From Lewinellaceae bacterium (GTDB lineage: Bacteria > Bacteroidota > Bacteroidia > Chitinophagales > Saprospiraceae), in NCBI GenBank assembly GCA_020636315.1, contig JACJYA010000004.1, forward strand, positions 124,001-188,000: 64,000 nucleotides of DNA, in the 5' to 3' direction. The translations under genes were made by a program, and so were the position numbers. The notes under the pieces were generated by a model. The model searched no databases, was not told where the DNA came from, and worked only from the letters and a program-made list of their open reading frames with translations. This document shows, piece after piece, positions 43,418 through 52,193 of this stretch. Numbering within the stretch: the first letter of the stretch is position 1; the number at the start of each line of letters is the position of its first letter.

Positions 43418-45709
43418 ATGGCAAACAACAACTACCTGCAGCAACTCAACGACGTACAACGCGCCGCGGTGACCACTACCGAAGGGCCGGTGCTGGTTGT
43501 GGCCGGGCCGGGCTCGGGTAAAACGCGCGTGCTCACCTTCCGCATTGCCCACCTTATTGAGCAGGGTGTGGCCCCCTGGGAGATCCTGGCGCTGACCTTT
43601 ACCAACAAAGCCGCCCGGGAGATGAAGGAACGCATCGGCAAAGTGGTGGGCGAACGCGCCAATAAGGTCTGGGCCGGCACCTTCCACTCCATTTTTGCCC
43701 GGATACTGCGGGTTGAGGCAGACAAGATCGGCTACCCACCCAACTTCACGATCTACGATACCGACGACACTAAAAGCGTGATCAGTTCCATCATCAAAGA
43801 GATGAACCTGAGCAAGGACACCTATAACGTCAATGCCATCCGCTCGCGCATCTCTTCGGCAAAAAGCAACCTCATCACGCCCAAGCTTTACGAAAAAGAC
43901 GAGGAACTCCGGCAACAGGACCGCATGGCCAAACGGCCGCATATCTACGCCATTTATCAGAAATACGTAGCCCGCTGCAAACGCTCCGGCGCCATGGATT
44001 TTGACGACCTGCTGTTCCGCCTCTACGAGCTGTTCCAGAAAAACCCGGACGGCGTACTGGATAAATACCGCAAAAAGTTCCGATACGTCCTCGTCGATGA
44101 ATTTCAGGACACCAACCACCTGCAGTATGCCATTATCCGGAAGTTCATCAACTACGACGGCAGCCCGCGCAATATCTGTGTAGTGGGCGACGACGCCCAG
44201 AGTATCTACGCCTTCCGGGGCGCCACCATACAGAACATCCTGGACTTTGAGAAGGACTTCAAACCCTACGGCATTCAGATCTTTAAACTGGAGCAGAATT
44301 ACCGCTCCACCGGCCACATCGTGCAGGCCGCCAACGAGGTGATCACCTACAACCGCAAACAGATACAAAAGACCATCTGGTCGGACAAGGGAGAGGGGCA
44401 CCGGATCAAGGTCATCAAAGCCCTGACCGACGGGGAGGAAGGCAAGCGGGTGGCCGATACGATACTGGAGCAGAAAAACCGCTTCCACCTGAGCAACAGC
44501 GAGATCGCCATCCTCTACCGGACCAATGCCCAGTCGCGGGTTTTTGAAGAATACCTGCGGCGCTACAACGTTGCCTACCGGGTGTTCGGCGGCCTGTCGT
44601 TCTACCAGCGCAAAGAAGTGAAGGACATGATCGCCTACCTGCGCCTGGCCGTCAACCCCAATGATGAAGAAGCTCTGCGGCGCGTCATCAACTATCCCAA
44701 GCGGGGCATCGGCAATGCGACCATTGAAAAGATCAGCGCCGTGGCCAGCCAGGCGGACAAACCCATGTGGCAGTGCCTGGGCAGTGCCCAGGTTGGCGCC
44801 CGTGCCCAGAGCAACATCAATGAATTCGTGGCCATGGTCAAATCCTTCATCCGCCGGGTTGAAAGCGACAACGCCTACGAACTGGCTGCCTACATCGCCA
44901 AGCGCTCCGGCATCCTGGATGACCTGAAGAACGATACCACCGTCGAAGGCATGAACCGCCTGGAAAACGTCAACGCCCTGCTCGACGGCATCAAATCATT
45001 CGTGGAAGAGGACACCGTCATCGATACAGAGACCATCCCTGACAAATCGCTCGCCAGCTACCTGCAGAACATTGCTCTGCTCACCGACCTGGACGACAAC
45101 AGCGAGCCGGGAGACCACGTTACCCTCATGTCCGTCCACGCCGCCAAGGGCCTGGAATTCAAATCGGTCTTCGTGGTGGGCCTGGAGGAAAAGCTCTTTC
45201 CCTCCTTTCTGTCTCTGGATACTCCCGAAGGGCTGGACGAAGAGCGCCGCCTGTTCTACGTGGCCATCACCCGGGCCGAACAGTTCCTGTCGCTCTCTTT
45301 TGCCAACAGCCGCTACCGCTTCGGCCAGATGCGCTACAACGAGCCCAGCCGCTTTCTGGAGGAGATCCCGGGCATGCATGTGGAAAGCACCGCCTACGTG
45401 CGCTCCGATGTGAGCAGCCTGGAACGAATGGACAACAGGCCGGCGGCCAGCAGCGGCGCCCGCGTGTCGGGCAACTTCCGGCGGCAGGCGGCCAACCTCC
45501 CCAGGATAGACCCCAAGGATTTTAAACCGGCGCCGCCCGGCGCGATCCAGACGGGCATGAAGGTGCTCCACCTCAAGTTCGGCGAAGGCAAGGTGCTCAG
45601 TATCGACGGCGCGAAGGACAGCCGCATCGCCACCATCTTTTTCCGGGATGCCGGTGACCCGCAGGAGCGGAAGATCATGCTGAAGTTTGCGAAGTTGCAG
45701 ATATTGTAA
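43418..45709 (+). CDS. UvrD/PcrA-family DNA helicase
   Basis: A 763-residue superfamily 1A 3'-5' helicase. All motifs can be read: Q motif LNDVQRAAV, motif I GPGSGKTRVL (about 30-39), Ia LTFTNKAAREMKER, II VDEFQDTN, III VVGDDAQSIYAFRGA, IV EQNYRSTGHI, V VTLMSVHAAKGLEFKSVFVVGLEE, and VI RRLFYVAITRAE. The C-terminal tail (TGMKVLHLKFGEGKVLSIDG) is the PcrA/UvrD Tudor-like domain that contacts RNA polymerase. It is likely PcrA/UvrD rather than Rep; it acts in nucleotide excision repair and clearing replication conflicts. Confidence 0.96.
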   Translation: MANNNYLQQLNDVQRAAVTTTEGPVLVVAGPGSGKTRVLTFRIAHLIEQGVAPWEILALTFTNKAAREMKERIGKVVGERANKVWAGTFHSIFARILRVEADKIGYPPNFTIYDTDDTKSVISSIIKEMNLSKDTYNVNAIRSRISSAKSNLITPKLYEKDEELRQQDRMAKRPHIYAIYQKYVARCKRSGAMDFDDLLFRLYELFQKNPDGVLDKYRKKFRYVLVDEFQDTNHLQYAIIRKFINYDGSPRNICVVGDDAQSIYAFRGATIQNILDFEKDFKPYGIQIFKLEQNYRSTGHIVQAANEVITYNRKQIQKTIWSDKGEGHRIKVIKALTDGEEGKRVADTILEQKNRFHLSNSEIAILYRTNAQSRVFEEYLRRYNVAYRVFGGLSFYQRKEVKDMIAYLRLAVNPNDEEALRRVINYPKRGIGNATIEKISAVASQADKPMWQCLGSAQVGARAQSNINEFVAMVKSFIRRVESDNAYELAAYIAKRSGILDDLKNDTTVEGMNRLENVNALLDGIKSFVEEDTVIDTETIPDKSLASYLQNIALLTDLDDNSEPGDHVTLMSVHAAKGLEFKSVFVVGLEEKLFPSFLSLDTPEGLDEERRLFYVAITRAEQFLSLSFANSRYRFGQMRYNEPSRFLEEIPGMHVESTAYVRSDVSSLERMDNRPAASSGARVSGNFRRQAANLPRIDPKDFKPAPPGAIQTGMKVLHLKFGEGKVLSIDGAKDSRIATIFFRDAGDPQERKIMLKFAKLQIL

Positions 45710-45711
45710 AC

Positions 45712-46809
45712 CTACTCCTGCCGGCAGATCACCGGCAACACCCCATCGTACCAGTCGATATAAGAAATGCGGCGGGCGAGGGTAAGGTCTTCGCAGGCCT
45801 CCCCGAAGCGGTTCATATCCAGGTAGGCCTGGCCGCGCATAATGAGGTAATTGGCATTGTTGGGGAACAGGGCGATGGCCTGGGAGAGCTTCTCGATCCC
45901 GGCTTCCTTTTCACCACTATCGTAAAGCTCCGCTCCTTCCTGAGCCAGTTGGCCGGCCTGTTCATATTCCTCAACGCGGGCCTGGCAGCCCGAACTTTCC
46001 GGAATAAAGGGTAAAGTGATGTTGTAAGCTGCCGTCACCTGCCGGCCCTCGAAGGTGGCCGGCTCCCATTTGCCGTAAGTGGAAGTGGCCAGGCTGATGG
46101 CTTCGTACCAGAAGTCGAAACCCAGCCCGCTGTAGTCGATGAGGTCCAGGATGCGCACCTCGCCGGTAGGGCGCACCATGATCTGCAGCTCGATGCGGCC
46201 CATCAGGCAGGAGTCAATCCCGGAAGAGGGATATTCCAGGTTTTCAGTGAGAAAGGCCTGCAGCGCTTCGTCCCCGCCTTTAAAGGCCAGGGGAGTTTCA
46301 TATTCCGTATAGACGGTGTCCCTTCCGATAACGGTATAGGGAGGCGCCTCTTCCAGCTTAAACTTTATGGGAAGGTTGAAGCGGGAGCGCACTATCTTGC
46401 CGTTATTCTTCCCCGGCACCCATTTAATCCCTGCCTCGTTAATGCCTTCCACTACCCGCAGCACTTCAATTCCGCAGCCTCCGCCAATGTCCTTGACGAT
46501 CCTGAAATTGCTCAGCGTACTGTCTTTTTCCACCACAAAGCTAACCACTACCGTTCCTTCAATGTTGTTCTGCCTGGCCTCCAAAGGGTAAGTGATGTTT
46601 TGGTACATCACCGACAATAACGCCTGCTGGGCGCATTGGTTCCTGGCCTGAAGCGTAGTGTCCAGTTGTTCGCAGGCCGGGAAACGGGGCATTTCTTCCA
46701 CTGCCTCATAGATGGTGGTGTCGGAATCGGCTACGGCCAACTCCTCCTGAGCGAGAACGAAAGAAGCAGCGAAAAGAAAAAAGGTGAAGGAAAGTACTAC
46801 CGTTTTCAT
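45712..46809 (-). CDS. Exported protein with two TonB-C domains and TPR
   Basis: About 365 residues with signal peptide (SFVLAQ); the start is set at MKTVVLSFTFFLFAASF, downstream of a 27-codon extension that runs through a palindromic repeat. The first TonB C-terminal domain (about 38-152, VEEMPRFPACEQ, NIEGTVVVSFVV, VKDIGGGCGIEVLRVV, NLPIKFKLEE) closely matches that of the TonB at 16039. The second (about 160-275, TPLAFKGGDEALQAFLTENLEYPS, GRIELQIMVRPTGEVRIL) is more divergent. TPR helices follow (300-360). There is no membrane anchor or proline-rich linker, so it cannot transmit energy as a normal TonB. A periplasmic role or outer-membrane receptor modulation is a guess. Confidence 0.85.
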   Translation of the reverse strand: MKTVVLSFTFFLFAASFVLAQEELAVADSDTTIYEAVEEMPRFPACEQLDTTLQARNQCAQQALLSVMYQNITYPLEARQNNIEGTVVVSFVVEKDSTLSNFRIVKDIGGGCGIEVLRVVEGINEAGIKWVPGKNNGKIVRSRFNLPIKFKLEEAPPYTVIGRDTVYTEYETPLAFKGGDEALQAFLTENLEYPSSGIDSCLMGRIELQIMVRPTGEVRILDLIDYSGLGFDFWYEAISLATSTYGKWEPATFEGRQVTAAYNITLPFIPESSGCQARVEEYEQAGQLAQEGAELYDSGEKEAGIEKLSQAIALFPNNANYLIMRGQAYLDMNRFGEACEDLTLARRISYIDWYDGVLPVICRQE

Positions 46810-46831
46810 GTTTTTTTTGTTTTGCAGGCCT

Positions 46832-46864
46832 AAACCTTTGAGGTTTCGGAAACCTAAAAGGTTT
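46832..46864. repeat. Palindromic intergenic repeat, near-perfect copy
   Basis: 15-bp arms AAACCTTTGAGGTTT and AAACCTAAAAGGTTT with one mismatch, loop CGG. It shares the arm sequence of the 42-bp palindrome at 24181. It is located just upstream of the double TonB-C gene, and a longer frame for that gene reads through it. Confidence 0.75.
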
Positions 46865-46903
46865 TTCAACCGAAAAATGGCAACAAACAAACGCGCCGCG
46901 AAA

Positions 46904-48205
46904 CTAAGGCTTATTTTTCATTTTTGCCTCCATCCATTTTCCAAGTGTTTTCAGCAGTTTCTCCCGGTCCGCCTCGCTCATGTTCCGAATGCGGGCATTG
47001 GTGTGGTTTTTACCCGGCATGATAAACCAGAGGGCATCCACTTTATCGCTGGGGGGTACACCTGTTGCCGACCAGGTATCCTGGCCGCCATTGATGTAGG
47101 CCATCTGGTTGGCCGCCGTTTGCGTCCAGTCGTAAACTTTTTTTACAAAAGAGGGCTCAAAAGTCATGGGAGCTTTACCGGGCATGAAGACCGCGCTGGG
47201 CTCGCCGGAAAGAGCTTTAAGCAGGCCGTCAAATTCATCGGTTTCGTAGCCGTAATACCCCATTTGGGTGCCGGCCTGCCAATAGTGGGAGCCATACGCA
47301 GCCATAGATTCATCGGTAAACAGGGAAAGGCCGGTGACGTTCATGAAATGCTCCAGCACTTCATCCAGGGTAGCCGAGCCGGCATCGGGGATCTCATCGC
47401 AGGTGGCGGCGCCTACCTGCCAGAAGGAAAAGGGATATTCCAGCACACCATACTCGAAAGCCTCTTCCAGGGTGAGATAAGTAAATTTGTAATCCGCACC
47501 CTCGGCATACCATTTCAGGCGGGGCAACACCTCCTCTCTGTCCTCCAGCAGGCGCAACTGCACCTCCCGGATGGCTTCCCGGCAGGCATTCGAACCGACC
47601 GTATCGAGGAAGGTGTAAATGCGCTTGTCCTTCAGGCTCAGGTTGAGGGGCGCCACATAGGGCACGGAGGCCGCCACATCCTCCGGGTAAAAATAGCGGT
47701 AGAAGATGGTGGTTTGCCCTCCCTTGCTGATGCCGGTGCTCACCCAGGGCTGAGCGTATATCCGCCCCAGTAATTCACGAATGTGATGGAGGTCGGCAGT
47801 GGCCTGTTCCAGGTTGAGGTATTGATAATCCGGATTTTCGGGCATTGAAGTGCCGAAGTAGCGGTGCTCCACATCCAGTTGGTTGGCTTCCAGGTAGTTG
47901 GTTAGTTCATATATCCGGTTAGACGGCCGGTGGTACCCTTCGGTCGCGATGACCATGGGAGCATCTAAACTGCGGTGAGACAAATAGGCCCGCTGGTAGA
48001 AGTACCCCTTGGATGGGTCTTCGTGGTCAACCGGTTGGCGGACCTGAAGCTCATAGGCCATTTCGAAGCCTTCCGGAGCCTCGATCTTTTTGAAAATGAC
48101 ATCCGGCAGGTTGAATAGCTTCACTTCCAGTGCGCCGGGCTGGGCCAGCAGCCAGGCAGGGGCCAGAAAAAGCAGTAGGATCAGGAATCGATTGCTGATA
48201 TCCAT
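46904..48205 (-). CDS. Secreted S37-family (PS-10-like) serine peptidase
   Basis: A 433-residue exported alpha/beta-hydrolase of the prolyl tripeptidyl aminopeptidase PS-10 family (MEROPS S37). Signal peptide to about 22 (WLLAQ). The catalytic triad can be assigned: Ser160 in VSTGISKGGQTTIFYRYFYP, Asp376 in INGGQDTWSATG and His401 in GKNHTNARI. The phrases YFYQRAYLSHRSLDAPMVIATEGY and VEHRYFGTSMP are typical of the family. It is directly downstream of the M19 dipeptidase gene (36-base gap), so the two may be a peptide-degrading unit. Confidence 0.9.
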   Translation of the reverse strand: MDISNRFLILLLFLAPAWLLAQPGALEVKLFNLPDVIFKKIEAPEGFEMAYELQVRQPVDHEDPSKGYFYQRAYLSHRSLDAPMVIATEGYHRPSNRIYELTNYLEANQLDVEHRYFGTSMPENPDYQYLNLEQATADLHHIRELLGRIYAQPWVSTGISKGGQTTIFYRYFYPEDVAASVPYVAPLNLSLKDKRIYTFLDTVGSNACREAIREVQLRLLEDREEVLPRLKWYAEGADYKFTYLTLEEAFEYGVLEYPFSFWQVGAATCDEIPDAGSATLDEVLEHFMNVTGLSLFTDESMAAYGSHYWQAGTQMGYYGYETDEFDGLLKALSGEPSAVFMPGKAPMTFEPSFVKKVYDWTQTAANQMAYINGGQDTWSATGVPPSDKVDALWFIMPGKNHTNARIRNMSEADREKLLKTLGKWMEAKMKNKP

Positions 48206-48241
48206 ATTATAGTAATCTTTTGGTTAGGCTTTGATTCATTG

Positions 48242-49474
48242 TCACATCTCTGCCGCCACCATTTCCACTTCTTTCCACACCCGCCAGACGTTCTTATAGC
48301 ACATCTTCTCAATGTCTTCATCGGAATATCCCCGCCTGAGCAGCTCGCAGATGAGGTTGGGATACTGGGAAACATCCTTCAGGCCGGTAGGCAGGCTGTC
48401 CCCTACTCCGTCGAAATCGGAGCCGAAGCCGACGTGATCGGTGCCGGCCAGTTGCACGACATGGTCTATATGGTCGGCCACCGTCTGCACATCGGCATAC
48501 AGTTTCGGGTGATCCTTGGCGAATTGCTCGATGATGGGCTGAGCATCGGGGTCGGAATGTTCCATTCCTTCGTTTTTTAAAAGGGCATTCAGCTCTTCAC
48601 GCATCTCATCGTTTTGCTTGCTCATCGTTCCATTCAGAAAATCAGTGCCGAAATTGATCTGGATAACGCCTCCGTTCTCGGCCAGGCGCCGGATCATATC
48701 ATCGTTCATATTGCGCTCGAAGCCGGGGGTGAATTTCCGGCAGGAGGAGTGGGAGGCAATACAGGGCGCTTTGGTGATCGACATGACCTGCCAGAAAGTA
48801 CTGTCGGAGACGTGGGAAACATCGACCATGATGCCCACTTTGTTCATTTCCAGCACGGCCTCCCTGCCGAAAGGGCTCAGGCCGTTCCAGGTGTGGGTGG
48901 TGTCGTAGGAAGAATCGCAGATGTGGTTGTCCTTGCTGTGGGTCAGGGTGATGTAACGGATGCCGCGCTCGTGAAAGTAAGCGACATTCCGGAGGTCGCC
49001 TTCGATGGGAGCGCCATTCTCCATACCCATGGGCAGAGAGATGAGCCCTTTGTGAAAATTGGCCTCCACTTCCGCCGGAGAAGCCGCCATGGCAAATTTA
49101 TCGGGATGCGCAATGGTAATCTCCCGCACCATATCGATCAGGGAGTCGGCCAGCAGCTTGGCGCGGCCGTCCTGATAAGAAGCAGGAATGAAGATGGACA
49201 TAAAGGGAGCGTCAAGCCCGCCCTTCTTTGCACGCACGTAGTCAAAATCTCCATCATCCGTTTCGACGGGAATGCCGATGTATTCCCGTTCGAGGCGAAA
49301 GTTCTGCACCCTCAGCCGGTAGGGCAGATCGACATGGCCATCGGTAATGATGTACTGATGGGCCAGTTGATCTGCCTTTTCGCGCAACCGCGCTTCTTCC
49401 GTCATTGGGGCCATTTTGCGGGTGCAGTTGAAAAAGGCCAGCAGCAGAAGAGCCAATCCGATATATCGCAACAT
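48242..49474 (-). CDS. Membrane dipeptidase-like (M19) lipoprotein
   Basis: A 410-residue zinc dipeptidase of family M19 with lipobox AFFNC (Cys17). Metal-binding residues are visible: His47 and Asp49 (DGHVDLP), Glu in MGMENGAPIEG, and the two histidines in DVSHVSDST and ASHSSCRKF. GSDFDGVGD near the C-terminus is the conserved substrate-site motif. Members hydrolyse dipeptides, often with D-amino acids. The protein likely sits at the outer face of the membrane and feeds on peptides with the S37 peptidase encoded next to it. Confidence 0.94.
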   Translation of the reverse strand: MLRYIGLALLLLAFFNCTRKMAPMTEEARLREKADQLAHQYIITDGHVDLPYRLRVQNFRLEREYIGIPVETDDGDFDYVRAKKGGLDAPFMSIFIPASYQDGRAKLLADSLIDMVREITIAHPDKFAMAASPAEVEANFHKGLISLPMGMENGAPIEGDLRNVAYFHERGIRYITLTHSKDNHICDSSYDTTHTWNGLSPFGREAVLEMNKVGIMVDVSHVSDSTFWQVMSITKAPCIASHSSCRKFTPGFERNMNDDMIRRLAENGGVIQINFGTDFLNGTMSKQNDEMREELNALLKNEGMEHSDPDAQPIIEQFAKDHPKLYADVQTVADHIDHVVQLAGTDHVGFGSDFDGVGDSLPTGLKDVSQYPNLICELLRRGYSDEDIEKMCYKNVWRVWKEVEMVAAEM

Positions 49475-49581
49475 AAGCGTGTCATTTTTTTCCTGCCGCT
49501 AAAAATACACAATCCTGAGAAGCTGCACTAATCATTTCCCTATGCAATGTGTTCCATTACTATACAACTCAACCGCCGAGC

Positions 49582-50442
49582 ATGAAGGGGAAAAAAACTA
49601 TTCTGATCACCGGAGGCAACGACGGCATAGGCAAATCAACGGCTAAGGCTCTGGCCCGTAAGGGTTTGCGGGTGGTGCTGGCCTGCCGCAATGAAGCCAG
49701 GGCACAGAAGGCAGTGAAGGAGATCAAAAAGCAAAGTGCCAACGAGGAAGTAGTGTTCCTACCCTGCGACCTGGCCAGCTTTGACAGCATCCGGGAAGCT
49801 GCCCGGCAATTTAAGGACAAATTCGGGCAACTGGATGTGCTGGTTAACAATGCCGGCCTTTACACCAGCCACCTGGATCATACCCAGGAAGGCTATGAGC
49901 TGCAATTCGGCGTAAACCACCTGGGGCACTTCCTGCTCACCCACCTGCTTTTGGGCCCATTGAAGCAGGCCGGAGAGCCCAGAGTGGTCAACGTTTCTTC
50001 CATTGCCTACCTGCATGGCCAGATCGACTTCAACAACCTTCGGGGCGAGAAAGGCCCGGAGCACTACGACGGTATGAAAGCCTATGCTCAGAGCAAACTG
50101 GCCAATGTACTGTTCACCCGGGAACTGGCGCGCCGCTATCCGGAGATCGACGCCTTCGCCCTCCACCCGGGCGCCATCCGCACCCGGATCGGCAACAAAC
50201 ATACGGCCTGGTACACGTCGATAGGCTGGCACCTGCTGAAAATTTTGATGCGCCCGACAGAAAAGGGGGCAAAAACGCCCGTTTACCTGGCCACTTCTCC
50301 CGAAGTGAAAGGCGCCAGCGGCCAGTTCTTTGACGACAAGCAACGGCAGCGAAGCCTCTCGGAGGCAGGGCGAAACGATGCCCTGGCGCGACAGCTCTGG
50401 AAAGTGAGCATGGAGATGGCAAAAGAGTACCTACGCAATTAA
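49582..50442 (+). CDS. Short-chain dehydrogenase/reductase (retinol-dehydrogenase-like)
   Basis: A 286-residue classical SDR. The start is chosen at MKGKKTILITGGNDGIGKSTAKALARKG, as the cofactor motif TGGNDGIG should begin close to the N-terminus; 11 codons lie upstream. NNAG (VLVNNAGLYTS), the catalytic Ser in VNVSSIAYL and Tyr-x3-Lys (YAQSK) are present. The basic residues after the second strand (CRNEARAQ) suggest NADP(H). The sequence resembles the eukaryote-like retinol dehydrogenase / WWOX-like SDR group; the substrate is unknown. It converges with the WD40 gene. Confidence 0.93.
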   Translation: MKGKKTILITGGNDGIGKSTAKALARKGLRVVLACRNEARAQKAVKEIKKQSANEEVVFLPCDLASFDSIREAARQFKDKFGQLDVLVNNAGLYTSHLDHTQEGYELQFGVNHLGHFLLTHLLLGPLKQAGEPRVVNVSSIAYLHGQIDFNNLRGEKGPEHYDGMKAYAQSKLANVLFTRELARRYPEIDAFALHPGAIRTRIGNKHTAWYTSIGWHLLKILMRPTEKGAKTPVYLATSPEVKGASGQFFDDKQRQRSLSEAGRNDALARQLWKVSMEMAKEYLRN

Positions 50443-50453
50443 GCCGTCCGGGT

Positions 50454-52190
50454 TCATTGCTTTTTCACTTCCATTCCAAGATACCTAAGAGCCTCTTCGA
50501 GCTTGTATTTTTCGGCTACCTCACTATCAATAGTCAGGGGATGTTCCCGATACACCTTGGGAGGAGTTCTAACGATTTTCAGGGACTTGTCCTGCGCCAA
50601 TGTAATAAGGTATTTGTCATCAAAGGAAAACGTGGCGGCCAAAATATCTTCATGCTGGTTTTGTCGAAGAAGGGCCATCCCCTTTGCATCCCACAGGGTA
50701 GCCTCCTCGCCATATAGCAAACACATGGAGCCATCGTTGGAAAAACGCCCGGACCGTATATATCCATCCGGGGCCAGGCCTGTTTTCATATTTCCAGCCA
50801 GATCGACAACCTGGGCTGTGTCCACACTCCAAAACAGTATCCTTTCTCCTTGCGGTGAAGGCCGGGCGCCTTTCACATCAGCGATAAGACCATTGGCAGG
50901 TGACAACCGCATCCTGGTTTGCTCCACTCCGGCGTAATCCCAGAACCTGGCCACGCCATCAGCAGCAATCGTCAGGATAAGGTTACCCGTATCGGCCGGA
51001 ATGAACTGCGCCTCAAATACCGGAAAGGCATCCTTGTTTAAAGTAGCCACTTTATTGCCCCGCTCATCCCATAAAACAGCCGTTCCATCGGCTGAAGCCG
51101 TGAGTATTCTCCTTCCGCCCGGAGAAAAAGCGCAGTGATAGATCAATGCTTTATGTAGGTTGAGCTCGTTCAACAATTCCCCTTCGGCACTCCAAAGCTT
51201 CGCTTCCTTTTCGGAGGCTCTGGTAAGAATGGCCGCCCCGTCAGGGGAGAATTGCCCGGAGGACGGTGCTCCCTCATGATGAAGGTTTGTCCTTTGCCGG
51301 GTATTCAGGTTCCAAATCACAACGTCCCCGCCACCAGAACCAGATAGTATTTTTTGTCCATCCGGGGAGAGCCGGGCAAACATTCCCCGCCCCTCATGGC
51401 CATAGAGCTCCCGCCAGCCTTCTTTTTCCCTCCAATAGCCCACCTTTCCGTCCTTTGTGATCAGGACAATTTTCTTTCCGTCTTTGGAGAAGGCGGCATC
51501 AACGATGTATTCTTCAAAGGGACTGAGGAGGTTCAATTTCTCCTGCTCCCTGTCCAGATAAGCCCAGTACAGCCTCTTACCTGCAGTTGCTATCACTATT
51601 TTCCCATCCTTCGAAAGAGAAAAGGCCAGCACGCCGGCATCCGGCCCGGAAAGTTGAAAATTCCGGGTGAAGTTTTCCCGCACGGCATTTCCAAAAGCCT
51701 GCACGGCCGAACTTTGAGACCCGGGGGGGGCGCCTTCCACCACCTGACGGGCCAGAAAAGACAATAATAGCGCTGTCTCCTTTTCCTCTTCTCCCGGTTC
51801 TTCGCTAAGGAGTTGGCCGGCTATATACGCCAGGCGGTTAGCCTCTGAACGCCGGTACTGCAATTGAGCTTCCTTGGCTGCCGCCACTGCTATTTCCTCC
51901 TGGCCCCGTGCCTTTTTTTCAGCTGCCTGGGCAGCCATGGTTCGTTGCTCCAGCGTATCTCTGTTGGCCTGGTAAGCCTGTTCCAGCCATCCCCAGGCCA
52001 TGTCGGTTTGCCGGCTGGTTCGGGCATTTCTTACTGCGCCCTGAAATATCTTGATCGCTTCCTCGAAATTGTTCTGCTCCAGAGAGTCTCTTCCCGCCTG
52101 GATAAAATCGTCAAACGACTGAGCCGAAACCGGAAGGCCGGCCGCCAGCATTACAGCGAGGATACTGAAAATACGACGCAAAGTAAACAT
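50454..52190 (-). CDS. Exported WD40-propeller protein with helical linker (STAND-type sensor half)
   Basis: A 578-residue protein with signal peptide (residues 1-23, LPVSAQ). Helical TPR-like region about 25-170: a coiled coil (AAEKKARGQEEIAVAAAKEAQLQYRRSEANRLAYIAGQLL) is followed by ALLLSFLARQVVEGAPPGSQSSAVQAF, a pattern usual in STAND NTPases between their membrane segment and the WD40 domain. Then come about eight WD40-type blades (175-545): FSPDGAAILTRASEKEAKLW, FSPGGRRILTASADGTAVLW, and ARLSPDGQKILSGSGGGDVVIW. The exported sensor half is thus on its own gene. It is the last gene of the CHAT-NTPase operon, three bases after the preceding gene. Ligand unknown. Confidence 0.85.
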   Translation of the reverse strand: MFTLRRIFSILAVMLAAGLPVSAQSFDDFIQAGRDSLEQNNFEEAIKIFQGAVRNARTSRQTDMAWGWLEQAYQANRDTLEQRTMAAQAAEKKARGQEEIAVAAAKEAQLQYRRSEANRLAYIAGQLLSEEPGEEEKETALLLSFLARQVVEGAPPGSQSSAVQAFGNAVRENFTRNFQLSGPDAGVLAFSLSKDGKIVIATAGKRLYWAYLDREQEKLNLLSPFEEYIVDAAFSKDGKKIVLITKDGKVGYWREKEGWRELYGHEGRGMFARLSPDGQKILSGSGGGDVVIWNLNTRQRTNLHHEGAPSSGQFSPDGAAILTRASEKEAKLWSAEGELLNELNLHKALIYHCAFSPGGRRILTASADGTAVLWDERGNKVATLNKDAFPVFEAQFIPADTGNLILTIAADGVARFWDYAGVEQTRMRLSPANGLIADVKGARPSPQGERILFWSVDTAQVVDLAGNMKTGLAPDGYIRSGRFSNDGSMCLLYGEEATLWDAKGMALLRQNQHEDILAATFSFDDKYLITLAQDKSLKIVRTPPKVYREHPLTIDSEVAEKYKLEEALRYLGMEVKKQ

Positions 52191-52193
52191 AAC

